DNA of 23,763 nt from Acidithiobacillus sulfuriphilus. GTDB lineage: Bacteria; Pseudomonadota; Gammaproteobacteria; Acidithiobacillales; Acidithiobacillaceae. Of this stretch, positions 6,101 through 15,134 are shown one piece after another. A program made the translations under genes and the position numbers. The notes under the pieces were generated by a model. It searched no databases, was not told where the DNA came from, and saw only the letters and a list, made by a program, of their open reading frames with translations. The stretch spans positions 1-23,763 of the forward strand of contig NZ_RIZI01000154.1 in assembly GCF_003721225.1 (NCBI RefSeq), in the 5' to 3' direction. The number at the start of each line of letters is the position of its first letter. Within the stretch, counting starts at the first letter, position 1.

Positions 6101-6586
6101 TCAGCGAGTAATGCCCTTGGCAGCCGCCGGCCGGAGGCGGAAGTCTTCCATCCCCGGCACCTGGATGCGATAGCGCCCTGCCCGCACGGCTTCCGCCATA
6201 CTGCCGATGGTCTGTTGTGCCAGCAGGTCCATGACTTGCCGCTTGATGGGGCTCCATTGCTTATGCACCGGGCAGGCCGTTTCGTCGGCGCAAGCCTTGA
6301 GACCGAGTACGCATCCCTCGCCGAAGCGCTGCCCCTCGACAATCTCGATTATCTCCAGGATGTTCATGCCCTCGGCCCCTGGACGCAGCACAAATCCGCC
6401 TCCCCGCCCCTTGAAAGAATCCAAGACCCCGCGCTTGGCCATATCTTGCAAGATTTTTGCCAGATATTGCGCGGGAACCCCCAGATAGTCGGAGATATCC
6501 CGACTGAGCACCGGCTCGCCGGGCCGCTGCGTGGCGAGATAAATCAATGCCTGGAGGGCATATTCAGTGGTTCTGCTCAATAGCAT
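6101..6586 (-). CDS. Rrf2 family regulator, IscR/NsrR-like with Fe-S cysteines
   Basis: A 161-residue winged-helix repressor. The N-terminal MLLSRTTEYALQAL and the SRDISDYLGVPAQYLAKILQ recognition helix region (about 28-47) are typical Rrf2, as is the KGRGGGF wing (59-65). Cysteines C92, C99 and C105 have the spacing expected for a [2Fe-2S] or [4Fe-4S] ligand set, so it probably senses iron-sulfur status, NO or redox state. It lacks isc genes beside it, so calling it IscR is not justified. It lies 35 bp after the OsmC gene on the same strand and is probably cotranscribed. The ATG is preceded by GAGGAAAG at a somewhat long spacing. Confidence 0.88.
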   Translation of the reverse strand: MLLSRTTEYALQALIYLATQRPGEPVLSRDISDYLGVPAQYLAKILQDMAKRGVLDSFKGRGGGFVLRPGAEGMNILEIIEIVEGQRFGEGCVLGLKACADETACPVHKQWSPIKRQVMDLLAQQTIGSMAEAVRAGRYRIQVPGMEDFRLRPAAAKGITR

Positions 6587-6621
6587 GGCGATACTTTCCT
6601 CAAGATGCGGCAGGCAGGCCC

Positions 6622-7047
6622 TCAGGCATCCTCGCGAATTTCGTAATCATGGGTAATTTCAGCCGTCTTGCTCAGCATGATGCTCGCCGAGCAGTACTTC
6701 TCCGCAGACAAGGCGATGGCCCGTTCCACCCTTTTTTCGTCAAGCCCTTTACCGCTTAGCACATAATGCAAATGAATGCGGCTGAACACCTTGGGATCCT
6801 CGCCGGCGCGTTCGGCGTTCAGTTCCACCACGCAGTCGCGAATCTGCTGGCGCGATCTTTGCAAAATCAGTACCACATCGATGCTGGAGCAACCGCCCAA
6901 ACCCATCAACAAAAGTTCCATGGGCCGCGGCCCGAGATTACGCCCGCCAATTTCAGCGGAACTATCCATCACCAAAGCGTGACCGCTTTCTGACTCGGCC
7001 ACGAAACTCATCTGCTCCGGCCCCATCCACTGCACACGCGCTTTCAT
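6622..7047 (-). CDS. OsmC family protein, YhfA-like
   Basis: A 141-residue OsmC-fold protein, closest in motif pattern to E. coli YhfA. It carries PMELLLMGLGGCSSIDVV (reactive C53) and EKYCSAS (C119), the two cysteines of thiol-peroxidase-type OsmC proteins, and may detoxify organic hydroperoxides. The start is decided by the promoter: an in-frame ATG at 7080 overlaps the proposed -10 hexamer and would precede the transcript, while ATG 7047 (MKARVQW, like YhfA) has GGGGTGA just before it. The gene follows trpC by 66 bp on the same strand and precedes an Rrf2 redox regulator. Confidence 0.88.
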   Translation of the reverse strand: MKARVQWMGPEQMSFVAESESGHALVMDSSAEIGGRNLGPRPMELLLMGLGGCSSIDVVLILQRSRQQIRDCVVELNAERAGEDPKVFSRIHLHYVLSGKGLDEKRVERAIALSAEKYCSASIMLSKTAEITHDYEIREDA

Positions 7048-7078
7048 GCTCACCCCGGATATTCTGACGGCAGGATCC

Positions 7079-7106
7079 ATTAGATCACATTTAAAAATAA
7101 TGGCAA
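7079..7106 (-). promoter_or_regulatory. Sigma70-like promoter of the osmC-rrf2 pair
   Basis: On the minus strand TTGCCA (7106-7101) and TCTAAT (7084-7079) are 16 bp apart, each matching five of six consensus bases, inside a locally AT-rich gap between trpC and the OsmC gene. It would start transcription near 7072, supporting translation from 7047. It separates the redox pair from the upstream biosynthetic run. Confidence 0.6.
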
Positions 7107-7113
7107 AACAGAT

Positions 7114-7905
7114 CTAGGCTGGGAAGAGAGCGGCGAGGGCCGGGCCCGGCTGTGCCGAGCGCATGAAGGCCTCACCCACCAGGAATGCGCCCACACCGGC
7201 CGCCCGCAGGCACGCCACATCCTCACTGCTGCGGATACCGCTCTCGGTGACCACAATTCTGTCTGGAGAGATGGCGGGCAGCAAGGCCAGGGTGGTGTCG
7301 ATCCGGGTGGCAAAGCTGCGCAAGTCCCGGTTATTGATCCCCATCAGCGGCGTTTGCAGCCGCAGTGCCCTGCGGAGTTCCGCCGCATCATGCACTTCGA
7401 CCAGGACGGCGAGGCCCAGGGCCAGCGCTTGGGCTTCCAGTTCCTGCAGTTGCATATCGCTGAGGGCCGCAACGATGAGGAGGATGGCATCGGCACCAAT
7501 GGCGCGCGCCTCCCAGACCTGATAGGGATCAATGATGAAATCCTTGCGCAGTACCGGCAAAGCGCAGGACTCCCGGGCGGCAGTGAGATACAGGTCGGAT
7601 CCCTGGAAGTAGGCTTCATCCGTGAGCACCGACAAACAGGCAGCACCATGGGCGGCATAGTCCCGGGCGATGGTAACCGGGTTGAAATCCTCCCGGATCA
7701 CCCCCGCCGAGGGCGAGGCCTTTTTAATTTCGGCAATGACCGCAGGACGGCCTTGTGCCATTTTGGCCCGAATGGCCCCCACAAAATCCCGCGGCGGTGC
7801 CTCCAGGGCCACTGTATCGCGCAGGGCGGACAGATCCACCCGCCGCTTGCGCTGCGCCACCTCCGCACCCTTTTGCGCCAGAATTTCCTGAAGGATATCA
7901 GCCAT
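7114..7905 (-). CDS. trpC: Indole-3-glycerol phosphate synthase
   Basis: A 263-residue (beta/alpha)8 enzyme closing the indole ring from carboxyphenylaminodeoxyribulose phosphate in tryptophan synthesis. Active-site motifs are intact: AEIKKASPS (58-66), K121 in VLRKDFI, E170 in LVEVHD, N191 in GINNRDL and E221 in TESGI. It is monofunctional, with no TrpF domain fused. The ATG at 7905 overlaps the trpD stop by 8 nt (ATGGCTGA); a longer in-frame start at 7929 would overlap more and adds no conserved sequence. It is the last gene of the CBB-trp run; trpF, trpB and trpA are absent here and must be elsewhere. Confidence 0.96.
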   Translation of the reverse strand: MADILQEILAQKGAEVAQRKRRVDLSALRDTVALEAPPRDFVGAIRAKMAQGRPAVIAEIKKASPSAGVIREDFNPVTIARDYAAHGAACLSVLTDEAYFQGSDLYLTAARESCALPVLRKDFIIDPYQVWEARAIGADAILLIVAALSDMQLQELEAQALALGLAVLVEVHDAAELRRALRLQTPLMGINNRDLRSFATRIDTTLALLPAISPDRIVVTESGIRSSEDVACLRAAGVGAFLVGEAFMRSAQPGPALAALFPA

Positions 7906-8926
7906 GCCACGCCTGCCAATTCTGGCCAAAGGTGATCAACGCCCGCCACTTTGCCCAAGCCGCGCCATTCTCCAAAGCCGTTGCCGCAGCGCTCACCCCA
8001 GCGGCAAGGCTGGGTACGCAGTCCGCCACATAAAGTGCCGCGCCGGCGTTCAGCACCACCACATCGCGCCGTGCGCCGAGGGCCCCCTGAAGGACTTCCT
8101 GGGCGGCGGCCAGGGCCTCGGGCACGTCCCTCACTTGCAAATCCGCCAACGGCGCTGGCCTTAGCCCAAAGTCTTCGGGCCGCAGGCGATTGCGGGTGAT
8201 GACACCGTCCCGCAGTTCCGCCACCTCCGTCGGCCCGCCGATGCTGATCTCATCCAGACCATCGCTGCCATGGACCACCAACACGCGCCGGGAGCCCAAC
8301 TCCCGCGCCGCTTCGGCCATGGGCACCAGCCATTTCTCTGCATAGACACCGAGGACCTGATGGGGAGCCCCTGCGGGGTTGCTCAAGGGGCCGATGAGAT
8401 TAAAGAGCGTGCGCAGACCCAACTCCCGGCGCGGCCCGGCGGCATGGCGCATGGCCCCGTGGTGGGCGGGCGCGAAGAGAAAGCCGATCCCGATTTCGGC
8501 AATGCTCGCCTCGGCAGCAGCGGCGGGCAGGTCCAGGGGCAGGCCAGCCGCCTCCAGGACATCGGCGCTACCGCTGCTCCCCGATGCCGACCGGTTGCCA
8601 TGTTTGGCCACCCGTGCCCCGGCCGCCGCCGCCACCACGGCGGCGACGGTGGAGATATTGAAGGTATGGCGGGCATCGCCGCCGGTACCACAGGTGTCCA
8701 CCAGATGCGTGGTATCGGCCTGCACGCCCTGGACGCAGGCCCGCAGGGCAAGGGTCGCCCCCACCAACTCCTCCACCCGCTCCCCTTTCATGCGCAACCC
8801 CATGAGCAGGGCGCCAATCTGCGCCGGGGTCGCTTCCCCCGCCATGATGGCAGTGAAGACCTTCTGTGCCTCCTGGCGGGAAAGGTCCTGGCGGCTGGCG
8901 ATCTGGTTCAGCATCGCCACGATCAT
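7898..8926 (-). CDS. trpD: Anthranilate phosphoribosyltransferase
   Basis: A 342-residue enzyme transferring phosphoribose from PRPP to anthranilate. The PRPP/Mg motif CGTGGD (79-84), KHGNRS (108-113), the anthranilate-binding region near [11 protein letters not shown] (151-161) and the DGLDE metal motif (222-226) are all present. Length is normal. The ATG at 8926 overlaps the trpG stop in an ATGA arrangement, which decides the start over an internal ATG at 8914 and over the longer open frame. It is followed by trpC with an 8-nt overlap. Confidence 0.96.
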   Translation of the reverse strand: MIVAMLNQIASRQDLSRQEAQKVFTAIMAGEATPAQIGALLMGLRMKGERVEELVGATLALRACVQGVQADTTHLVDTCGTGGDARHTFNISTVAAVVAAAAGARVAKHGNRSASGSSGSADVLEAAGLPLDLPAAAAEASIAEIGIGFLFAPAHHGAMRHAAGPRRELGLRTLFNLIGPLSNPAGAPHQVLGVYAEKWLVPMAEAARELGSRRVLVVHGSDGLDEISIGGPTEVAELRDGVITRNRLRPEDFGLRPAPLADLQVRDVPEALAAAQEVLQGALGARRDVVVLNAGAALYVADCVPSLAAGVSAAATALENGAAWAKWRALITFGQNWQAWHG

Positions 8927-9495
8927 CTGGCCGTCCCCATCAGGAAATGGGCCAGCAGGTCCTTGCCATGCTCGCTCAAAATGGATTCGGGATGAAACTG
9001 CACTCCCTCCACCGCCAGTTCCCGATGCCGCAGGCCCATGATCTCCCCCTCCGCAGTCCATGCGGTGACCTCCAAACTCTCCGGCAGGCTCTCCCGCTCG
9101 ACGATCAGCGAGTGATAACGCGTGGCCACAAAGGGGCTGGGCAGCCCATGGAAGATCCCCTTGCCTCCATGATGGATGGGGGAAGTCTTGCCATGCATCA
9201 CTTCCGGCGCACGCACCACCCGTCCGCCAAAGGCCTGGCCGATGGCCTGATGACCCAGGCAGACGCCGAGGATGGGGATCTTTCCTGCGAAGTGGCGGAT
9301 CACCTCCAGGGAGATGCCGGCCTCGTTGGGGGTACAGGGTCCCGGTGATATGCAGATTCGGCTGGGTGCCAGGGCGATGATACCGGCGATGTCGATGGCA
9401 TCATTGCGCAACACCCGCACCTCGCTGCCCAGTTCACCGCAATACTGCACCAGGTTGTAGGTAAAACTGTCATAATTATCAATCATGAGGAGCAC
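8923..9495 (-). CDS. trpG: Anthranilate synthase glutamine amidotransferase subunit
   Basis: A 190-residue class I glutaminase that feeds ammonia to TrpE. The catalytic triad is visible as C79 (GVCLGHQ), H168 and E170 (QFHPES), and the oxyanion region is SPGPCTP (50-56). I start it at GTG 9495 because GGAGG lies 7 nt upstream; an ATG three codons later (9486) is poorly spaced. It overlaps the end of trpE by 17 nt and trpD by 4 nt, so the three are coupled. In many bacteria such a subunit also serves folate synthesis as PabA; the trpE-trpD context favours the tryptophan role here. Confidence 0.95.
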   Translation of the reverse strand: MLLMIDNYDSFTYNLVQYCGELGSEVRVLRNDAIDIAGIIALAPSRICISPGPCTPNEAGISLEVIRHFAGKIPILGVCLGHQAIGQAFGGRVVRAPEVMHGKTSPIHHGGKGIFHGLPSPFVATRYHSLIVERESLPESLEVTAWTAEGEIMGLRHRELAVEGVQFHPESILSEHGKDLLAHFLMGTAR

Positions 9496-10993
9496 GATCT
9501 ATCCTCCCTTCCGGATCCAGGCCATTCTCTGCCAGGGCGACCGCGCGGAACATCGCACGACGCTTGTTCATGGTTTCCTCCCACTCGGCGGCCGGCTCCG
9601 AGTCCGCCACAATGCCGCCACCCGCCTGGATATGCAGCATGCCGTCCTTGATCACGGCGGTACGGATGGCGATACAGGTATCCATATTGCCATTCCACGC
9701 CCAATAACCGACGGCACCGGCGTAGACACCCCGCGCCACGGGCTCCACCTCGCGGATGATTTCCATGGCGCGGATCTTCGGGGCCCCCGAGACCGTCCCC
9801 GCCGGAAAAGTGGCGCGCAGTGCATCCATGGCATCCAGACCCGGACGCAGCCGGCCGGTGACATTGGAGACAATATGCATGACGTGGGAATAGCGCTCCA
9901 CGCCAAAGGCCTCTCCCACCGCCACCGATCCGATCTCGGCAATCCGCCCGACATCATTGCGGGCCAGGTCGATAAGCATGAGGTGTTCCGCCCGCTCCTT
10001 GGGGTCCGCCAGCAAATCCTGCTCCAGGGCCAGGTCCTCGGCCTCGGTCTTGCCGCGCGGCCGGGTACCGGCAATGGGTCGCACCGTCACCTGATCGGCC
10101 TCCACCCGCACCAGGATCTCCGGCGACGACCCCACCAGATGCAGGTCCTGCAAATTCAGGTAAAACATGTAGGGAGAAGGATTCACCCCGCGCAGGGCGC
10201 GATAGAGGTCCAGCGGCCGTGCCGTCAACGGGGTGGACAGGCGCTGGGAGGGCACTACCTGCATGACATCGCCGGCGCAGATGTAATCCTGGATGCGCCG
10301 CACCGCCGCCATATAACCCTCACGGCTGAAACTGGCCGTAAAGTCCTGCTCCCGCACAAGACGCTGGCTGCCGGCTTCAGGTGTCGGCAAGGGTGCCTCG
10401 CGCAAGCGCCGAACCAGCTCATCCAGACGCTCGACGCCCAGTTCCCAAGCATCCACCCCGCCCGGATCCACATGCACGACCAGGCGCATGGTCCCGCGCA
10501 GATTGTCAAAGATGAGCAGTTCATCGGCGAGCAGGAGCTGGATTTCCGGTATATCCAGAGGATCGGGCAGGACCGCTGCCCGTGCCAGCCGCGGCTCGAT
10601 ATAGCGCACCGTGTCAAAACCGAAATAACCCACCAAGCCACCGCTAAAGCGGTCGGCGGCCTCCAGTTGCGCCACGCGAAAGCGCTGACGGAACGCGGCT
10701 ATCCATTGCAGGGGGTCGGCGGGCTGCGCCCTTTCCAGTTCGACGCCATCGCCATGTACCGTAACCAGACCACGGGTAACCCGGAGCACCTGCCGGGCCG
10801 GCAGGCCGATGATGGAATAGCGCCCCCACTTCTCGCCCCCCTGCACGGATTCAAGCAGATAGGCATAGGGACCGTCCACCAGCTTCAGGTAGGCGGAAAG
10901 GGGCGTGTCCAGGTCCGCAAGCACCTCGCGGGAGAGGGGAATACGATTGTAACCCTGGCGCGCCAGGGCCACGAAAGACGCTTTGGAGATCAC
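9479..10993 (-). CDS. trpE: Anthranilate synthase component I
   Basis: A 504-residue chorismate-using enzyme that makes anthranilate with TrpG. Residues 46-49 are LLES, the conserved element of the tryptophan feedback site, so the enzyme is probably inhibited by tryptophan. The catalytic half contains NPSPYMFYL (271-279), PIAGTRPRG (306-314), LIDLARND (340-347), [12 protein letters not shown] (400-411) and GGGIVADS (458-465). The start is GTG at 10993, with GAGG 6 nt before it. The gene begins 119 bp after gph, the largest gap in the lower part of the run. This gap shows no Trp-rich leader peptide and no convincing attenuator. Confidence 0.96.
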   Translation of the reverse strand: MISKASFVALARQGYNRIPLSREVLADLDTPLSAYLKLVDGPYAYLLESVQGGEKWGRYSIIGLPARQVLRVTRGLVTVHGDGVELERAQPADPLQWIAAFRQRFRVAQLEAADRFSGGLVGYFGFDTVRYIEPRLARAAVLPDPLDIPEIQLLLADELLIFDNLRGTMRLVVHVDPGGVDAWELGVERLDELVRRLREAPLPTPEAGSQRLVREQDFTASFSREGYMAAVRRIQDYICAGDVMQVVPSQRLSTPLTARPLDLYRALRGVNPSPYMFYLNLQDLHLVGSSPEILVRVEADQVTVRPIAGTRPRGKTEAEDLALEQDLLADPKERAEHLMLIDLARNDVGRIAEIGSVAVGEAFGVERYSHVMHIVSNVTGRLRPGLDAMDALRATFPAGTVSGAPKIRAMEIIREVEPVARGVYAGAVGYWAWNGNMDTCIAIRTAVIKDGMLHIQAGGGIVADSEPAAEWEETMNKRRAMFRAVALAENGLDPEGRIDRAPHD

Positions 10994-11112
10994 AAGTCAC
11001 CTCAAAGGGCAGGAAAAGGGGATGCTCAGCCGTCCATCAGCAACGACGCCATCGCCCCCCAAATTGCTGCCGCCCGGATCTGCTTCCTGCGTTCCCGCCC
11101 ATGACCCTCATC

Positions 11113-11823
11113 CTAAGCCAGGATATTGAGTAATTCTAACATATTGTCCAACACTGCGTCGGGACGCAGGCAGTGGACGGGCTCATCGCCATTATAGCCA
11201 TAGCTCACGCACGCCACCGGCATACCCGCCGCCCGCGCTGCCTGGGTATCGTTGCACGAATCGCCCACCAGGAGACAGTCGGCCACCGCCTGGTGGAAAT
11301 GGGCGGCGGCGTGGAGCAGCGGCAGGGGATCGGGCTTCTTCCGCGGCAGGGAGTCCCCTGACAGCACCAGGGAGAAATAGCCCCGCAGACTCAAGCGTTC
11401 CAGCATAGGCTCGGTAAAGGCGCCGGCCTTGTTGGTAATACACACCAACTCCCGCCCCTGGAGTTGCAAGGCGTCCAAGGTCTCCCGTACGCCCGGATAG
11501 ATCTGGCTATGGTCCAACAAATGTTCGCCGTAATAGGCCGAAAAACCCTGCATGGCCGCATCCAGATCCGCCTCCGACGGCTCGGCGGTGATGGCCAGGG
11601 CGCGGCGCATCAACTCCCGCACCCCATTGCCGATAAAACCGCGTATGGTGGGCATCGCGGCCGGCTCCCGGCCCAGGCTGCGCAGGACGTGGTTGGCCGC
11701 TGCGGCCAGATCCGGGGCCGTATCCACCAGGGTACCATCGAGATCGATGAGCACCACCCGCGCCGACAGGGGCAAGGCGAATCCTTGCGCCTCCAGTGCC
11801 GCGGAGGATTCCTGGTTAACCAT
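11113..11823 (-). CDS. gph: Phosphoglycolate phosphatase (CbbZ)
   Basis: A 236-residue HAD hydrolase that removes 2-phosphoglycolate, the product of Rubisco oxygenase activity. HAD motifs are complete: [12 protein letters not shown] (27-38, nucleophile D27 and D29), T130 (CITNKAG), K163 (RKKPDP) and VGDSCND (186-192). The TAPDLA and KPDPLPLL features are Gph-like. The ATG at 11823 overlaps the rpe stop by 8 nt (ATGGTTAA); the longer frame upstream is inside rpe and not conserved. In autotrophs the gene is often called cbbZ and found in cbb operons, as here. Confidence 0.94.
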   Translation of the reverse strand: MVNQESSAALEAQGFALPLSARVVLIDLDGTLVDTAPDLAAAANHVLRSLGREPAAMPTIRGFIGNGVRELMRRALAITAEPSEADLDAAMQGFSAYYGEHLLDHSQIYPGVRETLDALQLQGRELVCITNKAGAFTEPMLERLSLRGYFSLVLSGDSLPRKKPDPLPLLHAAAHFHQAVADCLLVGDSCNDTQAARAAGMPVACVSYGYNGDEPVHCLRPDAVLDNMLELLNILA

Positions 11824-12481
11824 CGGCCAGGGCCTTGCGGAAGGCGGCGATGGTCGCCCCATAATCGGGCGTATTGTAGATGGCGCTGCCGGCGACAAAG
11901 ACGTCGGCACCGGCATCGGCCACTCGCCGCACGTTATCCACCTTGACCCCGCCATCCACTTCCAGCTCGATGGGCTTGCCCAGGACGTCGATGCGCTTAC
12001 GGATCGCCTCGATCTTCTTCAGCGTATACTCGATGAAACCCTGCCCGCCAAAGCCCGGGTTCACACTCATGACCAACACCAGATCCAGATTCTCCAACAC
12101 ATAATCCAGCACGTCGAGGGGAGTGGCCGGATTGAGGGAAACCCCCGCCTTGCAGCCCAGGCTGTGAATCAACTGAATGGTCCGATCCAGATGGAGCGTT
12201 GCCTCGGGATGCACGGTGATGATATTCGCCCCCGCCTTGGCAAAGTCGGGGATGATGGCGTCCACGGGCGAGATCATGAGATGCACGTCCAGGGGCTTTT
12301 GCGTATGAGGGCGGATGGCTGCCGCCACCAGCGGCCCAATGGTCAGATTGGGCACAAAATGGTTATCCATCACATCCACATGGATGTAATCGGCCCCGGC
12401 TTCATCCACCGCCCGCACTTCCTCGCCCAGCCGGGCGAAATCCGCGGAAAGAATGGATGGCGATATCTTGAATGTTTTCAT
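11816..12481 (-). CDS. rpe: Ribulose-phosphate 3-epimerase (CbbE)
   Basis: A 221-residue (beta/alpha)8 enzyme converting xylulose-5-P to ribulose-5-P in the regenerative phase of the Calvin cycle. SPSILSADF (7-15), [12 protein letters not shown] (34-45, catalytic D36), H67 in [14 protein letters not shown] (141-149) and EVDGGV (174-179, D176) are intact. GGAG stands a few bases before ATG 12481. A terminator-like hairpin lies immediately upstream, between it and fba. Confidence 0.96.
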   Translation of the reverse strand: MKTFKISPSILSADFARLGEEVRAVDEAGADYIHVDVMDNHFVPNLTIGPLVAAAIRPHTQKPLDVHLMISPVDAIIPDFAKAGANIITVHPEATLHLDRTIQLIHSLGCKAGVSLNPATPLDVLDYVLENLDLVLVMSVNPGFGGQGFIEYTLKKIEAIRKRIDVLGKPIELEVDGGVKVDNVRRVADAGADVFVAGSAIYNTPDYGATIAAFRKALADG

Positions 12482-12490
12482 GCTAGCTCC

Positions 12491-12522
12491 AAAACAAGGC
12501 GAGAGCGGGTTGCGCTCTCGCC
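12491..12522 (-). terminator. Terminator-like hairpin between fba and rpe
   Basis: On the minus strand GGCGAGAGCG and CGCTCTCGCC form a perfect 10-bp stem (12522-12513 with 12507-12498) around a 5-nt loop, followed directly by TTGTTTT. It begins 25 nt after the fba stop and ends 10 nt before the rpe start, within the leader that also carries the rpe ribosome site. By form this is a Rho-independent terminator. Since no strong promoter for rpe is seen beyond it, it may be leaky or regulated, or may protect the upstream mRNA. Confidence 0.7.
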
Positions 12523-12546
12523 GGAAATGCGTCGCAGAGCGGCCGC

Positions 12547-13617
12547 TCAGACACCGGTTACCCGCGGATCAAGCTCACCCTTGGCATAACGCTTGAACAT
12601 GAGGTCGAGAGGAACGGGCTTGATCCTGCTCGCCTGCCCCGCCGTGCCAAAGGCCTCGAAGCGCTGCTTGCAGATGTCCCGCATGGCCACCAGGGAAGCC
12701 TGGAACATCTTGCGCGGGTCAAAGTTCTTGGGGTCGGTAGCCAGGCTCTTGCGGATGGCCCCCGTGGCCGCCAGGCGCAGGTCGGTGTCGATATTCACCT
12801 TGCGCACGCCATGCTTGATGCCTTCCTGAATCTCCTCCACCGGCACGCCATAGGTCTCGCCGATGTCGCCGCCGAATTCGTGGATGATCTTCAGCCATTC
12901 CTGGGGCACCGAACTGGAGCCGTGCATCACCAGATGGGTATCGGGGATGCGGGCGTGGATCTCCTTGATCCGGTCGATGCGCAACACCTGGCCGGTGGGC
13001 GGCTGGGTGAATTTGTAGGCACCATGGCTGGTACCGATGGCGATGGCCAAGGCGTCCACCTTGGTGGCCTTGACAAAATGGGCAGCCTCCTCCGGATCCG
13101 TCAGGAGCTGATCGTGGGTCAGGCAACCCTCGGCGCCCACACCATCCTCCTCGCCGGCCATGCCGGTTTCCAGGGAGCCCAGGCAGCCCAGCTCCCCTTC
13201 CACCGTCACGCCAACGGCATGGGAGATTTCCACCACCTTGGCCGTCACCGCCACGTTATAGTCGTAGCTGGCCGGCGTCTTGGCGTCTTCCCGCAAGGAG
13301 CCGTCCATCATCACGCTGGAGAAGCCGGAACGGATGGCCTGGACACACACCGCGGCGCTCGCGCCGTGATCCTGATGCAGCACCACGGGAATATCCGGGT
13401 ACTCTTCGATGGCCGCCAGGATCAGGTGGCGCAGGAAAGGCTCCCCCGCGTACTTCCGGGCACCCGCCGACGCCTGCAGGATGGCCGGCGCGTTGACTTC
13501 CGCAGCAGCCTCCATGATCGCGCGCACCTGCTCCAGATTATTGACATTGAACGCGGGAATTCCGTAGCCGTGTTCGGCCGCATGATCCAACAATTGACGC
13601 ATGGAAACGAGAGCCAT
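12547..13617 (-). CDS. fba: Class II fructose-bisphosphate aldolase (CbbA)
   Basis: A 356-residue zinc aldolase of the Calvin-cycle subtype, condensing triose phosphates to fructose-1,6-bisphosphate and probably also making sedoheptulose-1,7-bisphosphate. [10 protein letters not shown] (21-30), VLHQDHG (79-85, with the zinc-binding H84), VEGELGCLG (139-147), GTSHGAYKF and the NIDTDLRLA region are all visible. Start ATG 13617 has AGGGGA about 6 nt upstream. The 77-bp gap from pyk contains a hairpin at the pyk stop and a TTGACG/CATCAT promoter-like pair, so fba may have its own modest promoter. A strong hairpin follows the gene. Confidence 0.96.
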   Translation of the reverse strand: MALVSMRQLLDHAAEHGYGIPAFNVNNLEQVRAIMEAAAEVNAPAILQASAGARKYAGEPFLRHLILAAIEEYPDIPVVLHQDHGASAAVCVQAIRSGFSSVMMDGSLREDAKTPASYDYNVAVTAKVVEISHAVGVTVEGELGCLGSLETGMAGEEDGVGAEGCLTHDQLLTDPEEAAHFVKATKVDALAIAIGTSHGAYKFTQPPTGQVLRIDRIKEIHARIPDTHLVMHGSSSVPQEWLKIIHEFGGDIGETYGVPVEEIQEGIKHGVRKVNIDTDLRLAATGAIRKSLATDPKNFDPRKMFQASLVAMRDICKQRFEAFGTAGQASRIKPVPLDLMFKRYAKGELDPRVTGV

Positions 13618-13644
13618 AAGTGTCCCCTACAAGTTAGGATGAAA

Positions 13645-13673
13645 ATGATGAGCCAATCAACAAAATCCGTCAA
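13645..13673 (-). promoter_or_regulatory. Candidate internal promoter upstream of fba
   Basis: On the minus strand TTGACG (13673-13668) and CATCAT (13650-13645) are 17 bp apart. The -35 matches five of six bases but the -10 only three, so this is a weak prediction. It lies within the unusually long pyk-fba gap, 27 nt before the fba start. Confidence 0.3.
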
Positions 13674-13683
13674 AAATTCCCAT

Positions 13684-13710
13684 GGCGCAAGCGCTCAAGA
13701 GCGATGCGCC
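13684..13710 (-). other. Nested stem-loop across the pyk stop codon
   Basis: Outer arms GGCGCA/TGCGCC (13684-13689 and 13705-13710) enclose an inner GCTC-TT-GAGC hairpin that contains the pyk stop. A run of five T's (minus strand, 13676-13672) lies 7 nt beyond. It could be a weak terminator or an mRNA processing or stability structure. Confidence 0.4.
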
Positions 13711-15134
13711 GTATCCCCGACCCGCACGATCTTCAGGGTATTGGTTCCCCCCGGTGACGCCATGGGTTCACCGATGGTGATCAAAATCAGATCCCCGTCG
13801 CGCACCACGCCCCGGCGCCGCAGCTCGTCTTCGGCGGCGCGCATGACCTGCGCCGGATCATCGTGGCGGCTTAGGGGAAAATTGACCGGATACACCCCCC
13901 GGAACAGCGTCACCTTGCGCCGCGTGTATACCTGCGGAGTAAGGGCATAGATCGGCACCCGCGGGTTGGCCCGGGACAGCCACAGGGCCGTTGAACCGCT
14001 CTCGGTAAAGGCGGCAATGGCCGCAATGGGGGTCCGCAGGGTGGCGAGAATGGCGGCCGCAGCGATGGTTTCGTCCATCCGCTCCAGGGGGCGGTCCATG
14101 ATCTGGATGCTCCCGCCCTGGGGGGCATGCCGTTCCGCCTCACGGCAGGTTCGATCCATGGCCGCCACGGCCTCCACCGGGTACTGTCCGCTGGCCGTCT
14201 CGGCAGAGAGCATGACGGCGTCCGTTCCGTCCAGGACCGCATTGGCCACGTCCGAGACTTCCGCCCGGGTGGGTATGGGTTGATGGATCATGGACTCCAT
14301 CATCTGCGTTGCCGTGATGGTCAGGCGATTGTGCTTATGGGCCAGGGCAATGATGCGCTTTTGCACGGGCGGCACCGCCGCATCACCGATTTCCACCCCC
14401 AGATCGCCACGGGCGACCATGATGGCCTCGGATACGGCCAGGATTTCCTCGATGGCCTCCACCGCCTCGGCGCGCTCGATCTTGGCCACCAGCGCGCCAT
14501 GACCACCCGCCTCGCGGAACAGGCGCCGCGCTTCCTCCATATCCGCCGCGCTGCGCGGGAAGGATACGGCCAGGTAATCCGCTTCCAGGCGGGCCGCCGT
14601 AATGATGTCGGCCCGATCCTTGTCCGTGAGGGCCGGCGCCGTCAGCCCGCCGCCGGCGCGGTTGATGCCCTTGCTATCGGACAGCTCACCGCCCTGCACG
14701 ACACGGGTGTGGATCTCCCCGCCCTGGACCTGCTCCACCCAGAGCACGATCATCCCGTCATTGAGCAGCAACGTGGCTCCCCGCTCCACGTCGCCCACCA
14801 ACTGCGGGTAGGTCACGCCGACCCGCGAGAGATCGCCCAGGGTACAGGCGGTATCCAGGACAAAGGGTTCGCCCTCGCGCAGATGAATCTTACCCTCGGC
14901 AAACTTGCCGATACGGATCTTCGGACCCTGCAGGTCCGCCAGTACTCCCACCGCCCGGCCGTGGGCCCGGGCGCGTTCACGCACCATTTCCGCCCGGCGC
15001 ACATGATCCTCGGAAGCGCCATGGGAAAAATTCAGACGCACCACATCCACACCCGCCTCGATGAGGCGGTCGATGACTTTGACATCGGAGCTGGCAGGCC
15101 CGAGTGTCGCGACAATCTTGGTCCGGCGTATCAA
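13695..15134 (-). CDS. pyk: Pyruvate kinase
   Basis: A 479-residue enzyme making pyruvate and ATP from phosphoenolpyruvate, the branch from fixed triose toward biosynthesis. Motifs are complete: TKIVATLGP (5-13), RLNFSHG (33-39), DLQGPKIR (67-74), catalytic K218 in [17 protein letters not shown] (241-248) and ATQMMESM (275-282). The open frame runs far upstream into pgk, but homology begins exactly at a TTG (15134-15132) that overlaps the pgk TGA as TTGA. This rare start codon is the only sensible one and implies coupled translation. An allosteric C-terminal domain is present. Its place inside a CBB gene run links carbon fixation to pyruvate supply. Confidence 0.94.
   Translation of the reverse strand: MIRRTKIVATLGPASSDVKVIDRLIEAGVDVVRLNFSHGASEDHVRRAEMVRERARAHGRAVGVLADLQGPKIRIGKFAEGKIHLREGEPFVLDTACTLGDLSRVGVTYPQLVGDVERGATLLLNDGMIVLWVEQVQGGEIHTRVVQGGELSDSKGINRAGGGLTAPALTDKDRADIITAARLEADYLAVSFPRSAADMEEARRLFREAGGHGALVAKIERAEAVEAIEEILAVSEAIMVARGDLGVEIGDAAVPPVQKRIIALAHKHNRLTITATQMMESMIHQPIPTRAEVSDVANAVLDGTDAVMLSAETASGQYPVEAVAAMDRTCREAERHAPQGGSIQIMDRPLERMDETIAAAAILATLRTPIAAIAAFTESGSTALWLSRANPRVPIYALTPQVYTRRKVTLFRGVYPVNFPLSRHDDPAQVMRAAEDELRRRGVVRDGDLILITIGEPMASPGGTNTLKIVRVGDTAHRS

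Noticed and set aside
7048..7080. Longer OsmC start at ATG 7080
   Set aside because: It overlaps the predicted -10 hexamer, lacks a ribosome site, and the shorter start matches the YhfA-type N-terminus.
7080..7100. CRP-type site (TGTGA in the osmC upstream region)
   Set aside because: Only one half-site is present; the inverted TCACA half is missing at the required spacing.
9485..11104. 539-codon open frame on the plus strand
   Set aside because: It is antisense to trpE, whose motifs are complete. Long antisense frames are expected in GC-rich coding DNA; its product has no recognisable motif.
10994..11112. trp leader peptide
   Set aside because: The short frames present hold at most one Trp codon and no alternative hairpin set or T-run is visible.
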